Part shown: positions 1 to 8,451 of the stretch, in pieces
How positions within the stretch are numbered: position 1 is the stretch's first letter
Layout of the letters: each line of letters opens with the position of its first letter
Source: a virus
Virus record (IMG/VR): IMGVR_UViG_3300027969_004187
Coordinates: 1-34,434 of that record
Length of the DNA: 34,434 bases
Strand: one strand, 5' to 3'
Position numbers and translations under genes: made by a program
The notes under the pieces: generated by a model
The model's input: the letters and a program-made list of their open reading frames with translations, nothing else
Told to the model about the DNA's origin: nothing
Database searches by the model: none

Positions 1-1
1 A

Positions 2-136
2 TCTGCTATTAACAAAAACAAAAATCTGGAGTATTTCTATGCCAGCGAATTATCTGACGATTGGCAAAAAGGGCAAACAGCGTATAACACGCTTCCTAAA
101 TATTGGAAGAAACTCGTTGAATATTTTAGTAAATAA
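2..136 (+). CDS. 3' end of an unidentified protein (partial)
   Basis: An open frame enters from the left edge and ends with TAA at 134-136, giving 44 C-terminal residues rich in Lys, Tyr and Trp (it ends ...WKKLVEYFSK). The rest of the gene lies outside the window, so I cannot name it. It is followed after 4 bases by a convergent gene. Base use is slightly less AT-rich than in the glycan locus. It could be the end of a tail or baseplate protein, because the neighbour at 141-641 looks virion-like, but nothing in these 44 residues shows this. Confidence 0.5.
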   Translation, partial: SAINKNKNLEYFYASELSDDWQKGQTAYNTLPKYWKKLVEYFSK

Positions 137-140
137 CTTA

Positions 141-641
141 TTACTCTAAGCTACTAGGCGGTGATATATTATATGTATCACCGCTTATCCATTGTATATC
201 AATGGAAGAATTACTTACAATATTTCTATAGTTATTATAGCTATAAGCATCGATGCCAGCATTTGTAGCTATTAATACTGTACCAGCACCATTTCTTATC
301 ACTGTACATTTGAATCCTTGTTTAAGATTAGCAGGTATACTTATAACTATGTTAGCGCTATTATTAGCTACAATAACTTTATTATGATATGTATCTGAAA
401 GTGAAATATCACTTGATATATAAGCCACACTAGGAGTAACTAAAGTCTGCACATCAGACTGAAGAGTATTAAACGTAGACTTAAAAGTCGTATTATCGAG
501 AGTTATTAAAAAATCTTGGAAATCAATAATACTAGTACCTACATCAGTCTCCACAATTAAAAAATCTCCATTATTTACGTCACTAATAATAGGTAACTCT
601 TTTATGTTGACATAAAGATTATTTTTTGTTGTACTCGCCAT
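141..641 (-). CDS. Small virion-like (tail fibre-type) protein
   Basis: A 166-residue protein. Residues ~10-60 (IKELPIISDVNNGDFLIVET then IIDFQDF) resemble the short N-terminal segment found in many T4-like structural and fibre proteins, where an 'is defined / is needed' type sentence of alternating beta strands precedes a fibre part. Residues ~70-166 look like a small beta-sandwich of the fibre-tip kind (a GAGTVLIATNAG segment and a final WISGDTYNIS strand). No signal peptide or membrane segment is seen. The gene is on the minus strand, divergent from the glycan locus. Its upstream sequence (ATTAAATA, 6 bases, ATG) resembles that of the late gene gp21, so late expression is likely. The exact role (fibre, whisker or decoration) is not determined. 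Confidence 0.5.
   Translation of the reverse strand: MASTTKNNLYVNIKELPIISDVNNGDFLIVETDVGTSIIDFQDFLITLDNTTFKSTFNTLQSDVQTLVTPSVAYISSDISLSDTYHNKVIVANNSANIVISIPANLKQGFKCTVIRNGAGTVLIATNAGIDAYSYNNYRNIVSNSSIDIQWISGDTYNISPPSSLE
158..184. repeat. Inverted repeat inside the 3' end of the 141-641 gene
   Basis: GCGGTGATA at 158-166 and TATCACCGC at 176-184 form a 9-bp hairpin with a 9-base loop. It lies in the last codons of the minus-strand gene. The same GCGGTGAT/ATCACCGC stem occurs in the terminator at 33091-33115. Without a U-tract here, terminator function is uncertain. Confidence 0.5.
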
Positions 642-697
642 ATATTTTATTTAATTATATAGATTGATTTATACAATTTATAATATAAATTTAACGT

Positions 698-1531
698 ATG
701 AAGATTGGTGTAGGTATTATCACTTGTAATAGACAAGACTACTTAACTAATTTATTAACGTCAATTCATCCTTGTAAAGACATTAATGAATTAGTAATTG
801 TTAATGACGGCTCACATATTGATGATATTAATTTTAATAAACCATATTCATATATCCTAAATGATAATAATCTTGGAATAGCTAAATCTAAGAATAAAGC
901 TATGAAACATTTATTAGATACAGGATGTGATTATATTTTTATTATTGAAGATGATACAGTTATTAAAGATACAGATATTTTTAATGCCTACATTACTGCT
1001 TCAAAAGTGACAGGTATACAGCATTTTAATTTCGGTCCTGGTACACCTTTTAACCGAAAGCAAAAGATAACTAATTTTGATTTAAATAATAGACATTTAT
1101 TAGATAATGAATCAACTCCTAATCCGAAAATAACTATAGATTATAGTTTATTAAAAATTGATCTGTATGAACATATCGCAGGCGTATTTAGTTTTTTTAC
1201 AAAGGAAATTTTACAGAATGTTGGATTAAATGATGAACGATTTTATAATGCCTGGGAGCATGTAGAACATACATATAGAATTATTAAAGCGAACGGTCAC
1301 CCTCCGTTTTGGTGGTTTGCTGATATTCATAATAGTGTAAAGTATTTAGAAGTACCATCAGAAGCTATTACTAATAGCTCAACATCAAATAATAAAGAAG
1401 AGTGGTATAAAAATATTCATAAGGGTAGAGAACTATATAAAGAAATTCATAATTTTTATCCTAACATGACACCACATACATCAAAAAATGATGTATTAAT
1501 TAGCCTCAAACAAATAAAACAAATATGTTAA
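698..1531 (+). CDS. Family 2 (GT-A) glycosyltransferase
   Basis: A 277-residue enzyme that would transfer a sugar from a nucleotide donor. The N-terminus has the GT2 pattern: a first strand GVGIITCNR at residues 4-12, NDGS at 36-39 for nucleotide binding, NNLGIAKSKNKAM at 57-69, and the metal-binding acidic motif EDDT at 84-87. Tyr/Trp-rich C-terminal residues (WEHVEHTYR at about 188-196) would form the acceptor side. It has no membrane anchor. It is the first gene of the long + strand carbohydrate locus, and its end overlaps the next start by 7 bases (ATG inside ATGTTAA). No Shine-Dalgarno sequence is seen upstream. The family call is firm; sugar and acceptor cannot be read from the sequence. 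Confidence 0.85.
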   Translation: MKIGVGIITCNRQDYLTNLLTSIHPCKDINELVIVNDGSHIDDINFNKPYSYILNDNNLGIAKSKNKAMKHLLDTGCDYIFIIEDDTVIKDTDIFNAYITASKVTGIQHFNFGPGTPFNRKQKITNFDLNNRHLLDNESTPNPKITIDYSLLKIDLYEHIAGVFSFFTKEILQNVGLNDERFYNAWEHVEHTYRIIKANGHPPFWWFADIHNSVKYLEVPSEAITNSSTSNNKEEWYKNIHKGRELYKEIHNFYPNMTPHTSKNDVLISLKQIKQIC

Positions 1532-2178
1532 ACACTCTATCAGAATTAGCAGACAAATATGCAACAGATAAACGAGATTCAGATCATGGATATGTTACAT
1601 TTTATGATAAACATTTTAATTCATTAAGACATCTATCACTCAATATATGTGAAATTGGTATTCTTAATCACCCTGATAAAAAGAATCGTCCATATGAAGG
1701 TGCATCACTATTAATGTGGAAGGATTATTTTTATAAGTCTGGTATTCACGGTATTGATATAAATGATCATAAGCATCTCGAACAAGATAGAATCCGCATC
1801 TATATTGCAGATCAAGGTAACCGAGAAAAATTACAACAACTATTTAAATCTGCTTTATTAGATATTATTATTGAAGATGGTAGTCACTATATGCACCATC
1901 AACAAATAAGCCTTGGTTGTCTGTTTAAGAACTTAAAACCAGGTGGTATATTTGTTATTGAAGATTTACATACATCACATTTAGATATGGTACCTAATTT
2001 TAGACAAACAACTACGGATACAAACACTCTTGAGATGTTAAAAGATTTTAATATTACAGGTAAGATTGTAAGTAATTACATGACGCAAGAAGAGCAGGAT
2101 TATTTAAATGACAATATATCTAAATGTATTATAGAAGAAGGGCGTATGTCTGAGATAGCATTTATATATAAAAAATAA
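1525..2178 (+). CDS. MycE-like SAM-dependent sugar methyltransferase
   Basis: A 217-residue class I methyltransferase. The pattern matches the macrolide-sugar O-methyltransferase group (MycE/OleY type): EIG at residues 43-45 as the SAM-binding strand, EDGSH at 117-121, a HQQ helix at 125-127, LKPGG at 137-141 and IEDLHTSH at 145-152. In that family the Asp/Glu residues of the last two motifs bind a metal and the His acts in catalysis. It therefore probably O-methylates a sugar of the glycan built by the neighbouring transferases. The start overlaps the preceding gene by 7 bases and the next gene starts 1 base after the stop, so the genes are likely co-transcribed. The acceptor sugar is unknown. 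Confidence 0.8.
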   Translation: MLNTLSELADKYATDKRDSDHGYVTFYDKHFNSLRHLSLNICEIGILNHPDKKNRPYEGASLLMWKDYFYKSGIHGIDINDHKHLEQDRIRIYIADQGNREKLQQLFKSALLDIIIEDGSHYMHHQQISLGCLFKNLKPGGIFVIEDLHTSHLDMVPNFRQTTTDTNTLEMLKDFNITGKIVSNYMTQEEQDYLNDNISKCIIEEGRMSEIAFIYKK

Positions 2179-2179
2179 A

Positions 2180-3595
2180 ATGGATAGCTTAACACTAATA
2201 ACATGCTCTTATAATACACCAGATGTAACATTAACAATGTTAAAATCTTGGATGTCAGTCCATAACAAAACGCAGAGACTGATTGTATGTGATAACTCGA
2301 CTAATGATGATACAAAAAAATTATTAGATGAACATCATATTCCCTATGTAAGCAGACCAGGTATGTCTCATGGTGATGGTGTAAATGAGGCGTTAAAATT
2401 ATGTAAAACAAAATATGCTTTACTTGTAGATACAGACGTTATATTCTTAAAAGATCATAGTAAAATTTTTAATCAGTTTAAAAATTTAAAATTAGCTATT
2501 ATGGGTAAAGTTGAAGGAGACCGTGGAGGTAAATCGATTTATAATCGTATAAATCCTTGGCATTGTTTTATTGATGTTGATCAGATTAGAGAAAATAATA
2601 TTACTTTTTTTGATCAAAAAAGAATGCAAGAAAGTTTTAATACTTCTAAAATATATGATATTGGATCTACGTTTTTACAAGATATTAAAGAATATAAACT
2701 AAAAATAGGTGATATAGATTTATCAAATACGTATTACATACACTTAGAAGGTATGAGTTGGTATAAAAATAAGTATGATGGAACTCAGCCAGATACTGGT
2801 ATTGATTTTGGCGGAACTCATAACAATATAGGTTATGTAAATGCACATAAACAAAAATATCAGAATTTTAAAAACGTAGAGCAGCAATATAAAGATACAA
2901 AAATATCTAATAAGTTTATTTATGAAGAACCAAAACTATTAATAAAATTTCCTACAAGAGGTCGAGTAGAGAAATTCTTTAATACATTAGATTCGTATTA
3001 TAAATTATTGTCTGGTAAAAATAATGTAAAGTTTCTTATTACATGTGATATTGACGACTTAACAATGAATAATGACATTGTTAAGAATAGATTTAAAGCA
3101 TATACAAACTTAGAAGTTATATACGGTAATAGTAAATCTAAAATAGAGGCTATTAACGCTGATGTTGAGCATCAGGATTTTCAAATAGTTTTATTAGCTT
3201 CAGATGATATGATACCTATTGTAGCTGGATATGATTCAATTATCATAGAAAATATGTGTATTTATTTTCCTGATTTTGACGGTGTACTTTGGTTCAATGA
3301 TGGTGTGCAGAGGAATAGACTTAATACACTTTGCATTTTAGGTAAAACATATTATAATAGATTTAATTATATATATAATCCTGAATATAAGTCTCTATGG
3401 TGTGATTTGGAGTTTACATTAGTAGGTAATATACTAGGTAAACAAAAATACTTTGATAACATTATTATAAAACATGAACATCATTCTGTAACTAATAATG
3501 AAATTGATGAGACATATATACAAAATGAGGTTTATGAAAGTGAGGATAAACAAACATTTATAGCAAGAAAAAACAAACAATTTAATATTATATAA
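2180..3595 (+). CDS. Two-domain glycosyltransferase (two GT-A modules)
   Basis: A 471-residue protein that appears to hold two GT-A folds. Residues 1 to ~230 are a GT2-type module: LTLITCSYN at 4-12, VCDNS at 36-40, and the acidic DTD at 84-86 in LLVDTDVIFL. Residues ~251-471 start again with a typical first strand (LLIKFPTRGR at 253-262), carry a second acidic motif SDDM at 341-344, and a later segment with WCDLEFTLVGN. Such fusions usually add two sugars in sequence or make a repeating disaccharide; here that is inference. No membrane segment is present. It starts 1 base after the methyltransferase stop. Confidence 0.75.
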   Translation: MDSLTLITCSYNTPDVTLTMLKSWMSVHNKTQRLIVCDNSTNDDTKKLLDEHHIPYVSRPGMSHGDGVNEALKLCKTKYALLVDTDVIFLKDHSKIFNQFKNLKLAIMGKVEGDRGGKSIYNRINPWHCFIDVDQIRENNITFFDQKRMQESFNTSKIYDIGSTFLQDIKEYKLKIGDIDLSNTYYIHLEGMSWYKNKYDGTQPDTGIDFGGTHNNIGYVNAHKQKYQNFKNVEQQYKDTKISNKFIYEEPKLLIKFPTRGRVEKFFNTLDSYYKLLSGKNNVKFLITCDIDDLTMNNDIVKNRFKAYTNLEVIYGNSKSKIEAINADVEHQDFQIVLLASDDMIPIVAGYDSIIIENMCIYFPDFDGVLWFNDGVQRNRLNTLCILGKTYYNRFNYIYNPEYKSLWCDLEFTLVGNILGKQKYFDNIIIKHEHHSVTNNEIDETYIQNEVYESEDKQTFIARKNKQFNII

Positions 3596-3598
3596 GTA

Positions 3599-4291
3599 AT
3601 GAAAATTAAAGCATATACACTATTTACAGATTCACATAAGAAATTTTTAACTGATTATTTATTACCGACTTTTCCATATCGTGAAGAAATAGAATTAACT
3701 ATATTACATCGACCACAACACTGTAGAACAGCTAGCTTTGAAACAGAAGGCTGGCACGATACAATGCGTGATAAAGTAAATTGTTTTATTGAGGGTATCC
3801 AGCAATGTAATGATAATGAAATCTTTATGTTTATTGATCCAGATATTCAATTCTTTGGAGACTTTTATGATGATATTATTAACAGTCTTAAAGATAAAGA
3901 TGCAGTCTTCCAGAATGATGTTTTCGGCGGAGTTAACACTGGGTTTTTTGCTGTAAAAAATAATAAAAAGGTTCGGTCATTCTTTAAAACAATTCTAGGT
4001 AATCTAGATTCTTTTAGTCAAGAGCAAGTTTTAGCAAATTATTTACTTAATAATAGTAGTCAATTTCCTGCAATAGCTATAGATTGGTCGTTCTTACCAG
4101 CAACATATTGGACATACGGACATATAGCTGCACAACCCGGTACACCTCCAAATCCTTTTAAAGGCAGCTGGACAACAGATGCTCCAGATTTTAATGTACC
4201 AGAAAATATTGTTATGCATCATGCTAATTGGACGGCTGGTATTAATAATAAAATTAAACTACTTAATATTGTCAGAGAAAAACTTTCATGA
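3599..4291 (+). CDS. GT77-like nucleotide-diphospho-sugar transferase
   Basis: A 230-residue soluble GT-A protein resembling the Nucleotid_trans / GT77 group. Visible features are the metal-binding DPD at 80-82 in MFIDPDIQFF, the NTGFFAVK segment at 113-120 (a family hallmark with an 'in this site a new residue' Asn-Thr-Gly-Phe pattern), a QEQ helix at 141-143, and a C-terminal HHANWT at 207-212 where a His usually completes the metal site. It overlaps the next gene by ATGA. GT77 enzymes are best known from plants and other eukaryotes and occur patchily in bacteria. Linkage and sugar are unknown. Confidence 0.7.
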   Translation: MKIKAYTLFTDSHKKFLTDYLLPTFPYREEIELTILHRPQHCRTASFETEGWHDTMRDKVNCFIEGIQQCNDNEIFMFIDPDIQFFGDFYDDIINSLKDKDAVFQNDVFGGVNTGFFAVKNNKKVRSFFKTILGNLDSFSQEQVLANYLLNNSSQFPAIAIDWSFLPATYWTYGHIAAQPGTPPNPFKGSWTTDAPDFNVPENIVMHHANWTAGINNKIKLLNIVREKLS

Positions 4292-5136
4292 GTATTAATT
4301 TTAAAAACTTAAGACCACCAGCTAATTACCCTATATATCCTCCATATCATAAAGGAGATTATCTTGAAGAATATTTTTATAAATTCTATAAGGAAAATAA
4401 AAATGAATTTGATAAAACAGGATATACATTAATTCCTATTTTTTGGACAAATGTTTATATAACGCAGACAAATATTAGACTAATACAACCTTACTTAGAT
4501 GCATTACCTGCTGGTAAATATTTTACTATATCACAGCACGATGATGCTGTTAAAGAAAGACTTCCTGAAAATACATTAAGTTTAGAAGCAGGTGGGAATG
4601 GAAAAGGTATACCCATTCCATTAATTTGTTCACCCTTAGATGAAAAATATACACAACCTGTAGATAAAGAAATTCTTTGTTCATTTATAGGTTCTATAAC
4701 ACATGATATCCGCAATAAAATACATTATAGATATTCATCAGATACAGACTTTCTTTTACGAGGTAAAAACTGGACTCCTTCAGTAAATGATAATGATTTA
4801 AATACTTATATAAATATAACTAAACGTTCAAAATTTACTTTGTGTCCTAGAGGTTATGGTGCACAAAGTTTTAGATTATATGAAGTATTACAATTAACTT
4901 CTGTACCTGTTATTGTGTATGATAAAGAATGGTTGCCCTTTAATGATATGATTGATTGGAATAGTTTTTGTGTACTAATACATGAGAATGAAATAGATAA
5001 TATTAAAGAAAAATTATTAAATATATCAGATCAAAAATATCAACAAATGATTAAAGCAGGTAAACATACATATAAAGAATATTTTACAATGGAAGGTATG
5101 TCAAATAATATTCTTAAAATGTTACAGCGGTTATAA
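4288..5136 (+). CDS. Exostosin-like (GT47-type) glycosyltransferase 1
   Basis: A 282-residue GT-B-type protein. The diagnostic segment is at 186-208: CPRGYG, then SFRLYEVLQLTSVPVI, the nucleotide-sugar-binding part of the exostosin domain (usual pattern C-x-x-G-x-G ... R-x-x-E-x-L ... IPV). Residues ~129-150 (LCSFIGSITHDIRNKI) form the usual strand-turn-helix before it. There is no N-terminal membrane anchor, unlike eukaryotic exostosins, so it acts in the cytoplasm. Its start lies in an ATGA overlap with the previous gene, and the following paralogue begins 1 base after its stop. It is one of four proteins with this motif in the locus. Confidence 0.75.
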   Translation: MSINFKNLRPPANYPIYPPYHKGDYLEEYFYKFYKENKNEFDKTGYTLIPIFWTNVYITQTNIRLIQPYLDALPAGKYFTISQHDDAVKERLPENTLSLEAGGNGKGIPIPLICSPLDEKYTQPVDKEILCSFIGSITHDIRNKIHYRYSSDTDFLLRGKNWTPSVNDNDLNTYINITKRSKFTLCPRGYGAQSFRLYEVLQLTSVPVIVYDKEWLPFNDMIDWNSFCVLIHENEIDNIKEKLLNISDQKYQQMIKAGKHTYKEYFTMEGMSNNILKMLQRL

Positions 5137-5137
5137 T

Positions 5138-6058
5138 ATGATTACAAAAATACACATACCTAACGTACTTAAACAAGATGATCTTCAATGCTTTACTGAA
5201 ATTTTTATTATTATACCTTTTATAAGTCAATCTTTATATACTAGTATAATTAAAAAAGCTAACTGGTGGAATGAAGGATTATTTACAAAGTTATTTTTTA
5301 ATAATCCTATTTTTAATAGTGCATCATTATTAGAATGTGATATAGTATGTATACCATTTAAATATTCTCCTACTGATATACGGATTAATACGATTTGTAA
5401 TGATGCACAAAAATATAATAAAAAAGTCGTAGCGTTTTATAATGATGATTCGATTGAGTCTTTTAAACTACCAGATAATCTTTATCTCTTTAGAACATCA
5501 GCTAATAAATCAAGCTTACTAATAAATGAGCGGATATTTCCTGCGTTTGTTCCAGATCACTCATCTATTAATAATATTTTAAACTCTTCAAATGTTAATA
5601 AGAGTGTAGGATTTTGTGGGCACTCAGAAGGTATAAGAGCAGATATATTAAATAAATTTTATAATATACTTGGTACAGAGAATTGCAACTTTACAATACG
5701 GCCAACATTTTACCATCATACAGGTCAAGTTAATATTAAAACAAGACGAGAATACTTGACAAGTATCTCAAACAATTTATTTACTTTGTGTATACGAGGT
5801 GCTGGCAATTTTTCATATAGATTGTATGAAGTGCTGTGTATGGGAAGAATACCTATTTTAATTGATACAGATACTGCGCTACCTTTTGAAAATATAATAG
5901 ATTGGAAACAGTATATTATTAAAATTAAAGAAAATGAAATTGATCAATTACCTTCTATAATTAATAATTGTAAGATAAAAACTATCGATATACGGAGAAT
6001 GTGGGAGGAATATTTATCACCTGAAGGGTATACTAAAAATTTTTATAGAGATATATAA
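5138..6058 (+). CDS. Exostosin-like (GT47-type) glycosyltransferase 2
   Basis: A 306-residue relative of the preceding protein. The C-terminal half shows the same signature at ~214-240: LFTLCIRGAGNFSYRLYEV followed by MGRIPILI, then a conserved LPFENIIDWKQY segment that matches LPFNDMIDWNSF of the gene at 4288. The preceding SVGFCGHSEGIRADIL (156-171) is the matching strand-turn-helix. The N-terminal half is much more diverged than the C-terminal half, which is expected if donor binding is retained and the acceptor differs. No membrane segment. A 40-base gap follows before the next gene. Confidence 0.72.
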   Translation: MITKIHIPNVLKQDDLQCFTEIFIIIPFISQSLYTSIIKKANWWNEGLFTKLFFNNPIFNSASLLECDIVCIPFKYSPTDIRINTICNDAQKYNKKVVAFYNDDSIESFKLPDNLYLFRTSANKSSLLINERIFPAFVPDHSSINNILNSSNVNKSVGFCGHSEGIRADILNKFYNILGTENCNFTIRPTFYHHTGQVNIKTRREYLTSISNNLFTLCIRGAGNFSYRLYEVLCMGRIPILIDTDTALPFENIIDWKQYIIKIKENEIDQLPSIINNCKIKTIDIRRMWEEYLSPEGYTKNFYRDI

Positions 6059-6098
6059 TATAAGATTGCATTCTATATATTAAAAATTAAATCATAAT

Positions 6099-6896
6099 AT
6101 GAGCGTTTACGTTAATCACATCTCAGGCTGTAGACATGGAAATCAGTTATGTCAGTATGTAGTTGGTAGAATTATATCTGAGAAGTTAAAATTTAAATTA
6201 TTTGGTATAGATCAAAATCATAGAGAATTTTCTATGAATGGATTCGATCTTAATTACAATCAACCAGAATTTACATCTTATGATACACCTATACAAAGAA
6301 TAGGTACAAGCAGTAATTATAATTACTCTACGACTACAGAATGGGCACATCCAGACTTTGATCTCGAAGCTATATGTAACGATACTACTCCACGTAAAAT
6401 TATTTTAGAAGGATTTTTTCAAAGACAAAAATTCTTTATACCTTACAAAGAAAAAATTAAAGAATGGTATAATTTTATTACATATGATACACCTACTGAT
6501 CATGCAGCTGTTCATATACGATTAGGTGATTTAAGATCATCAAATCATCCTGACCTACTACCTATCGAATATTATCAACAAGCATTAGATAATCTCAATT
6601 TTAATAGACTCACTATATGTACTGATACACCTACAGATAGTGAATACATTCTGCCGTTAATTAAAAAATATAATGCACAAATTTTTACAGGTGATGAACG
6701 AGAGACAATTTGTTTTCTCGCTTCACATAATAACTTAGTATTAAGTGTCGGTTCGTTTAGTTTTTGGGCAAGCTTATTTAGTGAAGGTCAAAATATTATT
6801 AATGCTATACCTACAAAAGGTAATAATCGAATCGATCCAGAAAACGGCGTTGATCTATTAATACAAAGTCCAAGCCATAAATACATAACTTTATGA
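6099..6896 (+). CDS. GT11-like alpha-1,2-fucosyltransferase
   Basis: A 265-residue protein of the GT11 type, which uses GDP-L-fucose or a related GDP sugar. Visible motifs are GNQL at 14-17 near the N-terminus (usually GNQLFQYA), LEGFFQR at 103-109 (the family's L-x-G-Y-F-Q segment), HIRLGD at 139-144 (the family's H-x-R-x-G-D GDP-binding motif) and a late SVGSFSFWASLF segment at ~216-227 matching the usual S-x-S-T-F-S-W-W region. The GDP-mannose 3,5-epimerase in the same locus would supply GDP-L-galactose, a close analogue of GDP-L-fucose, so this enzyme may use it; that is inference. Start has no Shine-Dalgarno. Overlaps the next gene by ATGA. Confidence 0.75.
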   Translation: MSVYVNHISGCRHGNQLCQYVVGRIISEKLKFKLFGIDQNHREFSMNGFDLNYNQPEFTSYDTPIQRIGTSSNYNYSTTTEWAHPDFDLEAICNDTTPRKIILEGFFQRQKFFIPYKEKIKEWYNFITYDTPTDHAAVHIRLGDLRSSNHPDLLPIEYYQQALDNLNFNRLTICTDTPTDSEYILPLIKKYNAQIFTGDERETICFLASHNNLVLSVGSFSFWASLFSEGQNIINAIPTKGNNRIDPENGVDLLIQSPSHKYITL

Positions 6897-7681
6897 AATT
6901 AATAAAAGGCACATCCAAAGGATTTTTTGGAGTTGCAAATGATACTGCAAGACACATTTCACAGTGCATACAAAATAACGAAGAGTGGTTTATCGACTGG
7001 GGAGATGAAACTCTATATCATGATTCTACTTACGGGGATAACGTTTGGGAATATTATTTTAAACAACCATTTAAGAAGAACACACCGTATCAAGTAGTAC
7101 AAGACTATACCGAATTAGTATTATTAAAAGATAGTAGTTTTAGATCTACAATGAATTATATCTATACTAATTATTTTATTCTTAACGAGGATACAGAAAG
7201 TAAAATATTTAATAATTATAAATTATTTGAAGAAAATAAAGTATTAGGAGTTCATATAAGACGTACAGATAAATTTTTAGTAGGAATGTATGGTACTACA
7301 TATAGACATACACCTGTTGATTTAGAATTATTTAAAGCGGAAATAGATATGGTAGTAAATGACTACGATTATATATACCTCGCAACAGATTGTACAGATA
7401 CTGTTAAATATATAAAAGACCTATATGGTAAAAAAGTAATATGTAATATTAATGCAATACGAGGTAATAATACAACCAGTATTCATAATAACTTTAAAAA
7501 TCTATCTGGCTATATAAAAGGCCTTAATGTACTTACAGATGTAATTTATTTGTCAAAATGCAAACATTTAATAAGATCATCATCTAATGTATCTATAACA
7601 TCTCTCTATCTCAATTTAGATTTGACTTGGCTTAATGTTAACGAAAAATATCATAACGACTCTGAACAAGAAATTCTATGA
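6893..7681 (+). CDS. GT23/NodZ-like fucosyltransferase-fold protein
   Basis: A 262-residue protein with the GDP-binding motif HIRRTDK at 121-127 in VLGVHIRRTDK, the signature of the alpha-1,6-/O-fucosyltransferase superfamily (FUT8, NodZ, POFUT). After it come YIYLATDCTD (~155-165) and an RSSSNVSITSLYL segment (~225-238), matching the superfamily's later S/T-D and 'SS..S..A..L' motifs. It directly follows a GT11-like gene by ATGA overlap, so two GDP-sugar transferases with a shared mechanism sit together. No membrane anchor. Donor could be GDP-L-fucose or GDP-L-galactose; not decided by sequence. Confidence 0.65.
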   Translation: MKLIKGTSKGFFGVANDTARHISQCIQNNEEWFIDWGDETLYHDSTYGDNVWEYYFKQPFKKNTPYQVVQDYTELVLLKDSSFRSTMNYIYTNYFILNEDTESKIFNNYKLFEENKVLGVHIRRTDKFLVGMYGTTYRHTPVDLELFKAEIDMVVNDYDYIYLATDCTDTVKYIKDLYGKKVICNINAIRGNNTTSIHNNFKNLSGYIKGLNVLTDVIYLSKCKHLIRSSSNVSITSLYLNLDLTWLNVNEKYHNDSEQEIL

Positions 7682-8445
7682 AAACTAATTGGCCTACTTT
7701 TAACGAATCGATGAAGTTATCTTTAGAGTATAATAATTCTAGAACTCAACAGAGTAAATGGGATTTATTAATTAATAGATATAACATAATAAAAGAGACA
7801 ATATCCGTACAACCTAAAATACCAAAAATTATACATCAAATTTGGTTAGGTGGTAATATGCCTCCTAGAGAACAAGAACTATGTGAGCAAGTTAAAAACT
7901 TTGCGCAAGATAATGGTTGGGAGTATTTTTTATGGTCAGATAAAGATATTAATAAATTAAGTGATTTTAAAAATATAAATGAGTGTAATAATACACCGAA
8001 TAATGGGCAAAAATCAGATATTTTAAGATCTCAAATTTTATATGAACGTGGCGGTATATATCTAGATACAGATTTTATATTGTTAAAAATGTTCGATAAT
8101 TTATTAGATTTAGATTTTTTTTGCGGGGTAGCGTATGATGGTTATCCGAGTTTATTTAACGGTCTTATAGGATCTACTCCAGGTAATAAAGTAGCAGCAG
8201 ATATGTTAAATTTAGATATGCAGGTAGGTTATAGTGACGGTATGGATGTTATTAATACAACTGGACCTTATTTATTAACAAGAAAAGTCTTTAAACATAT
8301 TGAAGAGTTTAATAATATGTTAGTTTTACCTGTATCTTTCTTTTACCCCTTTCCTAATACTGACATTAATAAGCAACCTGATTATAAAGTATATATTCAA
8401 CCTGAAACAATCGCCTGTCATTTATGGGCAGGATCTTGGATGTAA
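7678..8445 (+). CDS. GT32-type glycosyltransferase (DXD sugar-binding region)
   Basis: A 255-residue GT-A enzyme of the Gly_transf_sug / GT32 family. The family pattern is clear: IPKIIHQIWLGG at 48-59, SDILRSQILYERGGIYLDTD at 113-132 with the DXD at 130-132 that binds metal and the nucleotide sugar, and a later HLWAGSW end typical of the family's C-terminal His-x-x-x-x-S-W. Related enzymes add mannose, galactose or glucose to surface glycans. The start lies in an ATGA overlap with the preceding gene, and the next starts 6 bases after the stop. No membrane segment. Confidence 0.85.
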   Translation: MKTNWPTFNESMKLSLEYNNSRTQQSKWDLLINRYNIIKETISVQPKIPKIIHQIWLGGNMPPREQELCEQVKNFAQDNGWEYFLWSDKDINKLSDFKNINECNNTPNNGQKSDILRSQILYERGGIYLDTDFILLKMFDNLLDLDFFCGVAYDGYPSLFNGLIGSTPGNKVAADMLNLDMQVGYSDGMDVINTTGPYLLTRKVFKHIEEFNNMLVLPVSFFYPFPNTDINKQPDYKVYIQPETIACHLWAGSWM

Positions 8446-8451
8446 AATATT

